64,000 bases of DNA from an uncultured Oscillospiraceae bacterium. GTDB taxonomy: Bacteria; Bacillota; Clostridia; Oscillospirales; Oscillospiraceae. Shown piece by piece: positions 56,474 to 64,000 of this stretch. Position numbers and translations under genes: made by a program. Location of the stretch: contig CANRDC010000002.1 of NCBI GenBank assembly GCA_947629245.1, positions 1 through 64,000 of the forward strand, in the 5' to 3' direction. A model generated the notes under the pieces. That model ran no database searches and was not told the DNA's origin. It saw only the letters and a program-made list of their open reading frames with translations. Within the stretch, counting starts at the first letter, position 1. The number at the start of each line of letters is the position of its first letter.

Positions 56474-58870
56474 ATGGCTGAACGACATGACATTGTAGCA
56501 ATCATTCCGGCAAAGAGTGCATCCAAACGATTGCCGGAAAAGAACATCAAATTATTCCGGGGGCTTCCACTCTTTGTATGGAGCGTCCTCTATGCCCACG
56601 AAGAGGGCGTGCAGCCGGTAGTACTCACCGACAGTGAACTTATTGCCCACATCGCCGCAGGATTCGGCGCACTTGTCTACCCCCAGACAGAGGACCAGTT
56701 TGAGAACCACACAGCCATACTCCCGGTATTGGACGACCTTAGCGTTAAGAAGTTTGGGCTTTTGCAGGCAACATCTCCGTTGCGGAAGAAAGGACTTTTG
56801 CAGGAGATGCTGGACATTGTGCCGGAAATGTGTCCGTCCTGCTACACGGCAGAGAGAGTAAAGCTATTGGGGCACTGTAACGGCAAGTTTTATGCTAACA
56901 AATTTGACAAGGGCGGAGACACTGTATTCCAGAGACATGATGGCAACATTATTGCCTGCACAGCGGATTATTTCAGGGAGCATGACTCTTACTTTATAGG
57001 CCCTGAAAGTTTCGTTATACCCAATGAGCTGCCGTACGCGGTAGATATTGACACCCAGGAGGACTTTGACACGGCCGAAGGGTTGGCATTGATCCAGCCG
57101 GAACTTCTTGTTCACCCCATCAAAACCATAGCAGTCGTCCAGAACCAGCGCATCATCAAGCGAGATTACTCCGAATTCATCGACGGCTGCGATCTTGTCG
57201 TGCGCAATGGAACGATGGACAACCTCAACATCGGAAGAACCGGGAAGCGTATTGACATTCACTTTGCCGTGGCATGGAGAACCTCATGGATCTACATAGA
57301 CCATCCGGAGGACAGACACCTGGACAAAGCTAATGAGGCGGCTATCTGTTTTCAGCATGATAGAGATGACGTCAATAGAAGTGTCTATAAGTACAGCTTT
57401 GGCTATACGGATCAATACAGGGGACCAGGAAAAGACGAAAGGGTAGGCGCATTCACGACGAAGTCCTTAGCCATCTGGCACATGCACTACGCATTCCCGG
57501 AGGCGACTATCTATAATCTGGGAACGCATAGCCCGACTTTACATTCTGACTTTGGCAAAATGGGGTTCAAGCCAATCAACCCGCACATATACAGCAAAGA
57601 GCAGGAGGTGCTGGATGATTTTGTCAAGAGAGGTATAGTGGTCGACATCCTGGAGGAAGATTGCAAGACGCCCGTAGGAAAATACTCCAAGATACCTACG
57701 GATGGAAAACCGTTGCCGGAACTTTTGTACGTACGCGGCAAAGACTGGGGCGCGCCTTACTATATTTACCCGGACACCATGAGGCTTGTAACCAAAGACT
57801 CATACGGCATGCGCTGGGCGACAGTAGAGAACTATGTGCCCGGGGAGCGACTTGTTGTATGTGATCGGGGAGACGTCAATAAGCGTATAATGTTCCTGTA
57901 TAACAAGGATGTGAAGTCCTATGATGCCGAGACAATTTATGCCTCCATATCTTACGATCACATCTTTGTCCTGGGAGAGAACTGCGCAGCAACTCATTTT
58001 GCCAGAAATTACTTGCAGCGTGAGAATGGTTATGGGCCATTCGAGTGGGCGCACATGCAGGATCTTGGCTCCGTGCTTGAACTGATCTACAAGAGAGGGG
58101 AGCACACAGCTGACATTGAGGACCTGTGCCGTACCAAGGCTCCTGATGGGAAATACGTCGTGTGGAACAAGAAGACAGGTCAGGTATTCATGCACCACCT
58201 CCCTGAGACATCTGAAGCCACGCCTTTGACCCAGGAGGAGATCGAGGAACTGCAAGCGAAGAATCAGAGGAGATGGGACAGGATGCTAGGCATCTTAGAT
58301 TCACCTGACGCCAAAGTGCTTTTTATTTACGCGGATTTCGGCAATGGGTATCGTACGAAGTTCCCACGGCTCGAAATGTTCCACAAGAAGATGCCGTTTG
58401 ACTTCCCGGCTGATCGTCTCCAGATCGCTATGAGGAACCTGAAGCAGCAGTTTAAGGCCGACATATCGTTCCTGTACGTGGAACCCGCGCAGGATGGAGA
58501 TCCGCCCAGGATTCTTTACAGGGACACGAACATACTGGCCTGCACACACACATGCCTTGTCAACAAAAAGACAGCTGAAATGGCAGATGATCTTTATAAG
58601 GCAATCATGCCCTATATTAATGCAGCTTTATGTTACGTAGGCGTGAGCAATATCGATGTCTTGCTGCATGTTCACCATAGAAGCTGGAAAGACAAGCTCA
58701 CCATCTATAAGCGCGAGAAGCGAGGGTATAAGGGTGATGCTGCATGGGACGACACCTTCACTGTCCTGGAGTATGAACCTGAAAAGATCTTGAGGCTGCA
58801 CTGGGACATCTGGGCAAGGACGGAAACATTCAAGAAGGATGGCGCCTTTTGGGAATTTACGGGCATGTAG
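56474..58870 (+). CDS. Fusion: CMP-sialic-acid-synthetase-like, sialyltransferase-like and DUF1796-like domains, 798 aa
   Basis: Domain 1 (about 1-215) is an acylneuraminate cytidylyltransferase: VAIIPAKSASKRLPEKNIK is the nucleotide-binding motif, and LLQATSPLRKKGLLQEML follows at the expected distance. Domain 2 (about 218-400) begins IAVVQNQRIIKRDYSEFIDG and DLVVRNGTMDNLNIGRTGKR, resembling the GT29-type sialyltransferase start (V..G.s.....G..ID..d.V.R.N). Domain 3 includes FVLGENCAATHFARNYL ... GPFEWAH (about 495-525), like the DUF1796 papain-like family. Together they could activate sialic or another nonulosonic acid and transfer it. Domains 2 and 3 are pattern matches only. Confidence 0.68.
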   Translation: MAERHDIVAIIPAKSASKRLPEKNIKLFRGLPLFVWSVLYAHEEGVQPVVLTDSELIAHIAAGFGALVYPQTEDQFENHTAILPVLDDLSVKKFGLLQATSPLRKKGLLQEMLDIVPEMCPSCYTAERVKLLGHCNGKFYANKFDKGGDTVFQRHDGNIIACTADYFREHDSYFIGPESFVIPNELPYAVDIDTQEDFDTAEGLALIQPELLVHPIKTIAVVQNQRIIKRDYSEFIDGCDLVVRNGTMDNLNIGRTGKRIDIHFAVAWRTSWIYIDHPEDRHLDKANEAAICFQHDRDDVNRSVYKYSFGYTDQYRGPGKDERVGAFTTKSLAIWHMHYAFPEATIYNLGTHSPTLHSDFGKMGFKPINPHIYSKEQEVLDDFVKRGIVVDILEEDCKTPVGKYSKIPTDGKPLPELLYVRGKDWGAPYYIYPDTMRLVTKDSYGMRWATVENYVPGERLVVCDRGDVNKRIMFLYNKDVKSYDAETIYASISYDHIFVLGENCAATHFARNYLQRENGYGPFEWAHMQDLGSVLELIYKRGEHTADIEDLCRTKAPDGKYVVWNKKTGQVFMHHLPETSEATPLTQEEIEELQAKNQRRWDRMLGILDSPDAKVLFIYADFGNGYRTKFPRLEMFHKKMPFDFPADRLQIAMRNLKQQFKADISFLYVEPAQDGDPPRILYRDTNILACTHTCLVNKKTAEMADDLYKAIMPYINAALCYVGVSNIDVLLHVHHRSWKDKLTIYKREKRGYKGDAAWDDTFTVLEYEPEKILRLHWDIWARTETFKKDGAFWEFTGM

Positions 58871-58880
58871 TCGTTTGTCT

Positions 58881-58909
58881 TTGACTTAGCGAACAGGTTG
58901 CGGTAGACT
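58881..58909 (+). promoter_or_regulatory. Leaderless-type promoter for the endolysin
   Basis: TTGACT (58881-58886), 17 bp, TAGACT (58904-58909), 6 nt, ATG 58916. Confidence 0.72.
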
Positions 58910-58915
58910 ACGGAC

Positions 58916-59452
58916 ATGGCTAAGATCATCATCGACATCGGACACGCGGACAAGACTGGCGCACGCAGTCTGGACGGAAAACACGAAGAGCATAACCTCT
59001 GCACCGGCATCGGAGCGCTGGTTATCGCCAAATTGACCCGTATGGGCCACGAGGTAATACGTCTGGACTTCCCCCACCTGAACAACCGGGATGACCTCAA
59101 CAAGACTATTTCTGAGGCCAACAAGATCTCGGGAGTGAAGCTGGGTGTATCGCTCCACATGGACGCAGCGGATTCTGCCTCTGCCAAGGGAGCGCACATC
59201 TGTTACCTCACCTCATCCGGCAAGACAGCGGCTTCCCACATCGTCCCGGAGCTCGCCAAACTTCTGCCCGGACGTGCAGAGCACATGGTGAAGCGGACGA
59301 ACCTGGCCGTCCTGAAGCAGACGAAAGCCCCGTGGATTCTTATCGAGTGTGGATTCATCACCAACCCGCATGATTGCGACATCGCCGTCAACCAGACCGG
59401 AACACTAGCCGAAGTTATTGCTAATGGTATAGACGCGGCTGTCAAAGCGTGA
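58916..59452 (+). CDS. N-acetylmuramoyl-L-alanine amidase endolysin (Amidase_3)
   Basis: 178 aa. IIIDIGHADKTG opens the zinc amidase with its first His. Glu in HEEHNLCTGIG, the second zinc His in VSLHMDAAD and the catalytic Glu in LIECGFITNP are all present. The enzyme cuts the bond between muramic acid and L-Ala in peptidoglycan and would lyse the host. No signal peptide or cell-wall-binding domain is present, so a holin is expected. The small membrane proteins at 41-43 kb are candidates. It has its own promoter, and its stop overlaps the next start (GTGA). Confidence 0.9.
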   Translation: MAKIIIDIGHADKTGARSLDGKHEEHNLCTGIGALVIAKLTRMGHEVIRLDFPHLNNRDDLNKTISEANKISGVKLGVSLHMDAADSASAKGAHICYLTSSGKTAASHIVPELAKLLPGRAEHMVKRTNLAVLKQTKAPWILIECGFITNPHDCDIAVNQTGTLAEVIANGIDAAVKA

Positions 59453-61026
59453 TCACGATCTACCCAATCGTATGCAAAAACCGAGATGTGCTCGTCGGAG
59501 TAAGGCGGGCATGTCAGCTTGGCTACAGTGTCGTCCCATATCCTGGAGTTACTATATCTAATTGTGGGACAAAGGGTATGTTCCAGATAGCTGACGGGCT
59601 AAGACAGTCAGCCATCAACCTTATTGAGAATACGCCGGTAGGAGAGGGTGGAACCAATGTGATTTTTGCCGAGGCGGACTTCTACCCGATGGTCAACAGC
59701 TGGGACCTGGAACGTGTCGTTAAGAGTGCGCCTGACGACTGGGACGTGCTGGAATTGTTTAAGAACAACAAGTCGCATACGGAAGAGCCCAAATCCACGC
59801 CCTATAGCATTGCGAATGAGGCCAAGGTCGAGTGGCATAGGATTACATCTGAATTTAATGACTTTGTCGGAACGCATGCATTGATGTTTCGCAACAGGAG
59901 GATAGCCACGAGATTTGCCGAAGCCATCAAGGGCGATAGCTTACCCATTGACAACCTGTTGGAGAAACTAAACAGAACCGACAGGCTCATCGTCTACAGA
60001 CCCACACATATCAACTTCTTCGTACCGTGGAACCCGGACGAACTGAATTTGCGCGACAGGCGCTTTCTTGTCGGTATGATGTCGTACCGGCGCATCAAGG
60101 ACGCATGCCGCCAGATTTACACCTTCATGGACCAGAGCTACACGAACTTTGTGATGCACGTGTTGCTCAAGGGCGTAGATGAATACGACTGGAAGGAAAG
60201 GCTTTGTCCTTCCTTTCGGCACTTTATCAACGAAGGCCGCCTGATCGTAGACGTTGTCCCCAATGACAACCAAATTGCCAACTTACTCCAGCTGCCCAAC
60301 GGCATCCCCGAGGAATCCTATGACCTCATTACCAAGGTAGATGACGACGACTGGTATGACCGGGATTACATGAAGCGGCTCAATGACACGCACCGCTCGC
60401 TGCCGGTTGACGTATCATCCAGCAGAACCTGGCTAGGCGGGAGCTTCCATTGCGAATCCGGCTTCCCGGTATTCTACGGGTCAAGAATCAGCAGCTTTGG
60501 AGGCAGCACTATGGTATTTACCAAGGAGCTGTTGGACATTATGAGGGGGTATGTTGAAAGCGACTACAGCAGGGACTACCTTCTGAACTGCGTCACCAGG
60601 GAAGACATGAAAGATGGAGTGCAGGATAATTACAAGTGGAGAGAGGACAACTTGCAATTCATGCTGAGCAACAATCTGGGCGTTGTAGACAGGACGTACA
60701 TCGAGGAATGTCCACTGGGAGTATGTGTCACACGATCCGGCATGTCCATGACCAGGGATGGCTATATTGGATCGCAGAGAAAGACTAACTATAAGGCTCT
60801 TACCTACGACCATGTCATCACGCTCACCACATCGCCAAAACGCTTTCGCATCTTTGGCGACAACATCTTCGCCATGAAACACCCTGACATTGATGTAGGG
60901 AACATACTCGACAAGGGAGAGGATTACTATATTGTCAGGTGGAAGAAGGATAACAAACTTGAAGCTTTGAGGCGCATGATCGACGGACGATGGTCGCCCG
61001 AACCAGTCAAGACTGCACATGAATAG
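59449..61026 (+). CDS. Two-domain glycosyltransferase (GT2-like), 525 aa
   Basis: A GTG start overlaps the amidase stop. The N-terminal about 200 residues (VIFAEADFYPMVNSWD and WDVLELFK) resemble GT25-like transferases. From about residue 205 a GT2-type domain follows: LVGMMSYRRIKDACRQIY, then the metal-binding KVDDDDWYDRDYMK at about 296-309, and HREDNL-type acceptor motifs (KWREDNLQFML). It overlaps the next glycosyltransferase by 8 bp. The sugar specificity is unknown. Confidence 0.75.
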   Translation: MITIYPIVCKNRDVLVGVRRACQLGYSVVPYPGVTISNCGTKGMFQIADGLRQSAINLIENTPVGEGGTNVIFAEADFYPMVNSWDLERVVKSAPDDWDVLELFKNNKSHTEEPKSTPYSIANEAKVEWHRITSEFNDFVGTHALMFRNRRIATRFAEAIKGDSLPIDNLLEKLNRTDRLIVYRPTHINFFVPWNPDELNLRDRRFLVGMMSYRRIKDACRQIYTFMDQSYTNFVMHVLLKGVDEYDWKERLCPSFRHFINEGRLIVDVVPNDNQIANLLQLPNGIPEESYDLITKVDDDDWYDRDYMKRLNDTHRSLPVDVSSSRTWLGGSFHCESGFPVFYGSRISSFGGSTMVFTKELLDIMRGYVESDYSRDYLLNCVTREDMKDGVQDNYKWREDNLQFMLSNNLGVVDRTYIEECPLGVCVTRSGMSMTRDGYIGSQRKTNYKALTYDHVITLTTSPKRFRIFGDNIFAMKHPDIDVGNILDKGEDYYIVRWKKDNKLEALRRMIDGRWSPEPVKTAHE

Positions 61027-61996
61027 GGAAAGCCCGAGGATAGCCATTATGATGTCCTCCTACGGGCGGATACCGGAGATGCTGCACCAAATCCGTGCCA
61101 TGGATGCGCAGTCCTACAAGAACACGCATCTGTTCGTGACAGTTAAGGGGATTACGGAGTACATGTATCTCCAACTGGTCGTCCCGAACGTGCGAGATTT
61201 GGCCAACGCAGGGAAATTGAGTCTATGTCTGACCGGCAACACCAATCAATTCATTAACTTGCTGGACACCATCAGGGGTTACGATCTGGACGAGTATGAC
61301 CTCTTCCTGAAGATTGACGACGACGACATCTATCACAGAGACTACGTCAAGTGCTGCGCTAATGCCATCCAGATCTGTGCTCCCGGCACATCGACGTATT
61401 ACGGAGGAACCCCTACTATTAAGACCATATCCCAGAAGAACGGGACGTGGGTGTTTAATGACACATTTAAGGCAAAACCATTTGATGGTTATGGGCATAT
61501 GATGGGCATGGGCTTGCCGATCATCAAGCATTTCTTTGAAGTTGAGCGCAAACCAACACTGCTTTTACAGGACACGGCGCTCATGCCATGGGAGGACGGT
61601 ATGTCCATAGGTTGGAGGGAAGATCGTTATTGCTTTGAGATGTTGAGGAGGTTAGGACCGTGTGTCAACATAGCCCCTGTGTGTGAGAAGCTTGGGATTG
61701 TTCCTTCGTATATAGGCGGGTACACAGTAACCAACAGTTGGACACGAAGTAGATCATATCGGGACAGTGAATTCTTGAAACGTGTAAAGTCATTTAAGAA
61801 CAACCCGCATCCGCCCAGAGAGTATTTTATCGAGCTTGAGGACACGCGCGTGCTGCGCATATTTGACGGATATTACAACTTGATAGGTAACGATGAAAAA
61901 CACCGATACATTTCATTCAAGAATGGAAAGCTTGAGATGAAGAACGGAAAGGTGTATAAAAGACAGGCCGACGGCCGCTATGCTGAAGTCAAATGA
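61019..61996 (+). CDS. GT2-family glycosyltransferase, 325 aa
   Basis: IAIMMSSYGRIPEMLHQI opens a GT-A fold. LFLKIDDDDIYHRDYV at about 98-113 is the DXD metal/nucleotide site. IGWREDRYCFEML (about 199-211) fits the acceptor-side acidic motif. The C-terminal 70 residues are basic (KRVKSFKNNPHPP). It is homologous in layout to the second half of the 59449 protein. It overlaps the split-terminase gene by 17 bp. Confidence 0.8.
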   Translation: MNRESPRIAIMMSSYGRIPEMLHQIRAMDAQSYKNTHLFVTVKGITEYMYLQLVVPNVRDLANAGKLSLCLTGNTNQFINLLDTIRGYDLDEYDLFLKIDDDDIYHRDYVKCCANAIQICAPGTSTYYGGTPTIKTISQKNGTWVFNDTFKAKPFDGYGHMMGMGLPIIKHFFEVERKPTLLLQDTALMPWEDGMSIGWREDRYCFEMLRRLGPCVNIAPVCEKLGIVPSYIGGYTVTNSWTRSRSYRDSEFLKRVKSFKNNPHPPREYFIELEDTRVLRIFDGYYNLIGNDEKHRYISFKNGKLEMKNGKVYKRQADGRYAEVK

Positions 61997-62339
61997 AATA
62001 GCCGAGGAACTCGACGTCTCCGACCAGAACATCAAGGTATTGTGCCCGGATGGTGAGTACCATTGCGTCCTCAAGTTATTCAGAACAATTCCCATGGCTG
62101 TATGGAGGCTCTCCACTATCACCGGGAGAACCATACGTGCCTCGAGGAAGCATCTATTAGTAGGCAAGTTCGGATTCCTGCACTACCTTTACGAATACGG
62201 CGTAGGTGACGAGGTATTGACCGAGGACGGCTACGAGAAGATCCTGAGCTGTAGGTCTGACGGCGAAGAAGAGCTCTATGATATGGAGGTGGACAGCGAG
62301 GACCACCTCTACTACACCGACGGCTTCGTATCCCACAAC
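61980..62339 (+). mobile_element. C-terminal fragment of an atypically split intein in TerL
   Basis: 120 residues. Block B is present (TIRASRKHLLVGKFG, conserved His). Blocks F/G read LYDMEVDSEDHLYYTDGFVSHN and end in His-Asn before Ser+1. Block A with the first nucleophile is absent. A split between blocks A and B leaves a very short N-intein (perhaps 25-60 aa) on the partner protein. This is the unusual split position described for phage-metagenome inteins, unlike the classical DnaE split. Confidence 0.85.
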
Positions 62340-63869
62340 TCCACCACCTTCGCTGCCCGGCAGATGATGTATGCCAATCTGATGACCGGGTATAGATCGC
62401 TTTATGTGGCGCCGCATCATACACATTTGGAGACCTATCAGAATAGGTACTCAGAAATGGAGGCGTTATGGAGAAAGCCATTAGGTCACCAATTAAAGGG
62501 ACATAAAGAATACGGGAGGTCTGTGGTTGAGATGATTTACTGTGGGGAAAATTCCTTGAATGCTCGCGGTAAGACAGTTGACGAGGTACTCATCGACGAG
62601 GTGCAGTCATTTGATCCGACCTTGTTGGAAGATGTTCTTTACACCCAGACGACGTCCAGAATGCCGACAACTATTTATGCCGGGACAGCCATGAGCATTG
62701 ACACCCTTCTGGAGGCGAAGTGGCAGGACTCATCGATGGGAGTATGGATGGTGAAATCACCTGACGGGAAGCATTGGCTTAACTTCTACGACGCTAACAC
62801 GCTCTTTGCCATATGTTCCGATGCCCGTGGTCCCATTTGCCCGTATACGAAGAAATTGCTCGATGTGACCAAGGGCTTCTTCGTGCACGGCAATATGAAG
62901 GCATATAACGAGGGGCGCATAGGAATCCACGTCCCGCAGTGCATTATTACTGACCTCACTAACAACCCCATCCAGTGGGGAAAGATCTACCAGAAGGTGA
63001 AGCGTACTGACCCCAACAAGGTCATGCAGGAGTGCTTTGGGATTGCTGTAGCCACAGGCGCCCGAGAAATCACCCAGCGAGACCTGCAGCGCATCTGCAC
63101 GCTTGATGCCGACGAGGACACCATCAAGGACAGGTGTAAGCGTGGGTACTATCGTTTGGTCGTCTCCGGCTGCGACTGGGGCGGATCTGACTACAACACA
63201 GCCACCAAAACCAAACAGTCCTACACGGTCCACTGCATCTTAGGCCTTGCCCCGGATGGTACGACAGACATCCTGCATTACTACCGCTATTCCGGGATGG
63301 ACTACGAGAGCATCGCCAACTCCATCATCCGTGACCACTACGAATACAAGGGGCAGCTCATTGCTACAGATTTCGGCGTAGGCGCGGTGTATAACATGCA
63401 GATACGAAAGAAGATCCCCTTTGACCAGCATTTCATCATGACCTATGTGGGGCCGAAGTCTGCACCGCTCGCCGAGCCAAAGGGACCACACCTGCCTAAC
63501 CAGCTCTCTTTGAACAAAACCGAAGCTATATCCGCTGTATTCTCTGACGTGAAGTTCCTGACCCCGCAGAAGATCCGCTGTCGAAAGTGGGAGGATATGA
63601 AGGACTACCTATTGGACTGGCTCAACCTATTCCGTGCCCCGGTTGAGAACGAATCCGGTGAAACCAAGTTCAAGTACATACGGGCTGCCACAAAGCCGGA
63701 CGATGCATTGCATGCGTTTACATTTGCCTACGTACTTATCAAATTCTTCATAGGCGAGCCGATAGTCAATGACCCGACACTGCAAGCGCGCCTGAGAGAG
63801 ATCATGGCACACCCGGATGAGATTAAGACACCGAGGATCGATATCTCCCAATACTTTGTATCAGGTTGA
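61980..63869 (+). CDS. terL: Terminase large subunit, C-terminal part, translated behind a C-intein (split intein)
   Basis: The frame begins at ATG 61980 inside a glycosyltransferase gene. A stop at 61938 closes it upstream, so there is no N-terminal terminase in this place. Residues 1-120 are an intein C-fragment. The extein starts STTFAARQMMYANLM, i.e. right after GK of Walker A. Walker B is VDEVLIDEVQ, and motif III is YAGTAMS. The nuclease has GCDWGGSDYNT, LIATDFGVGAVYN and KPDDALHAF with three acidic sites. The enzyme pumps and cuts DNA at packaging. The ATPase start must come from another gene joined by protein trans-splicing. Confidence 0.85.
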   Translation: MLKSNEIAEELDVSDQNIKVLCPDGEYHCVLKLFRTIPMAVWRLSTITGRTIRASRKHLLVGKFGFLHYLYEYGVGDEVLTEDGYEKILSCRSDGEEELYDMEVDSEDHLYYTDGFVSHNSTTFAARQMMYANLMTGYRSLYVAPHHTHLETYQNRYSEMEALWRKPLGHQLKGHKEYGRSVVEMIYCGENSLNARGKTVDEVLIDEVQSFDPTLLEDVLYTQTTSRMPTTIYAGTAMSIDTLLEAKWQDSSMGVWMVKSPDGKHWLNFYDANTLFAICSDARGPICPYTKKLLDVTKGFFVHGNMKAYNEGRIGIHVPQCIITDLTNNPIQWGKIYQKVKRTDPNKVMQECFGIAVATGAREITQRDLQRICTLDADEDTIKDRCKRGYYRLVVSGCDWGGSDYNTATKTKQSYTVHCILGLAPDGTTDILHYYRYSGMDYESIANSIIRDHYEYKGQLIATDFGVGAVYNMQIRKKIPFDQHFIMTYVGPKSAPLAEPKGPHLPNQLSLNKTEAISAVFSDVKFLTPQKIRCRKWEDMKDYLLDWLNLFRAPVENESGETKFKYIRAATKPDDALHAFTFAYVLIKFFIGEPIVNDPTLQARLREIMAHPDEIKTPRIDISQYFVSG

Positions 63870-64000
63870 TGAATAGTGTTTACCAGTGTTGGGTAGGGAG
63901 ACGTCCTATGCCTGCGGAAGAGCGAAAGTGGTCGTTGGGCATTAAATGGGCGGCACTGGATGCCGGGTACAGGTATAAGTTATTTGACAATACCGCCTGG
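63869..64000 (+). CDS. Start of a GT32-like glycosyltransferase (3' end outside window)
   Basis: ATG 63869 overlaps the terminase stop (TGATG). The 44 visible residues (VYQCWVGRRPMPAEERKW ... GYRYKLFDN) fit the start of OCH1/GT32-like capsular sugar transferases (YCWFG..PLP...W..GY.Y.LWD). Too little is present for certainty. Confidence 0.55.
   Translation, partial: MNSVYQCWVGRRPMPAEERKWSLGIKWAALDAGYRYKLFDNTAW

Noticed and set aside
61938-61990. Frameshift or assembly error explaining the missing terminase N-terminus
   Set aside because: The upstream glycosyltransferase is intact with a full GT2 layout, and no terminase-like sequence occurs in any frame before 61980. A split intein explains the structure better.

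Overview
This 64 kb window is part of a large tailed dsDNA phage genome (Caudoviricetes). The evidence is a portal protein (21895-23739), a large terminase (61980-63869), an amidase-type endolysin (58916-59452), a long run of tail-fibre-like receptor-binding genes, a phage-type replication and recombination set (SF2 helicase, RecA/UvsX-like ATPase, RecQ-like helicase, RuvC-like resolvase) and pieces of a phage-encoded multisubunit RNA polymerase. Almost every gene lies on the + strand with short overlaps; the one clear exception is the RuvC-like gene at 27700-28302. The host cannot be named. The promoters are plain sigma70-type (TTGnnn, 16-17 bp, TAnnnT), which argues against a Bacteroidota host.

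Layout. 1-7.4 kb: an SF2 helicase interrupted by a homing-endonuclease intein, several unrecognised genes, and a gene split by a group I intron that carries a decayed TnpB tail and an omega-RNA-like 3' end; then a 0.7 kb non-coding region with iterated motifs, a CG tract and a long hairpin. 7.4-16.8 kb: replication, recombination and transcription genes, including two adjacent genes for the N-terminal and central parts of an RNAP beta subunit, the second with a mini-intein. 16.8-19.2 kb: glycan synthesis (an alpha-1,2-fucosyltransferase fused to an ABO/GT6-like domain, then a GT31 enzyme). 19.2-28.9 kb: lipoprotein, small proteins, portal and probable virion or ejection proteins, RuvC. 29-36 kb: an abundant-looking structural protein and PKD/leucine-rich-repeat (LRR) adhesins, three of which carry 7-9 bp poly-G tracts. 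36-45.5 kb: mostly unrecognised genes, a tandem array of four structured RNA-like elements (40714-41011) and a cluster of tiny membrane proteins. 45.6-56.5 kb: a large tail-tip or fibre region with repeated PKD/LRR modules and a C-type-lectin-like protein. 56.5-64 kb: a three-part CMP-sialic-acid-synthetase/sialyltransferase-like fusion, endolysin, glycosyltransferases, and a terminase whose gene starts inside an intein (a split intein).

Three themes stand out. (1) Protein and RNA splicing elements sit in core genes: three inteins in a helicase, RNAP and terminase, plus an IStron-like intron. (2) The receptor-binding genes look built to vary: poly-G tracts of 9 bp lie exactly at the junction between short N-terminal modules and LRR modules, there are 81-bp in-frame tandem repeats, and promoter and module sequences are duplicated. 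(3) Many genes sit exactly 6 nt (range 6-8) after a -10 hexamer, so transcription should start at or next to the start codon. This points to widespread leaderless mRNAs and was used here to choose many start codons. The glycosyltransferases could decorate the virion or alter the host surface with fucosylated, ABO-like or sialylated glycans. That is inference.
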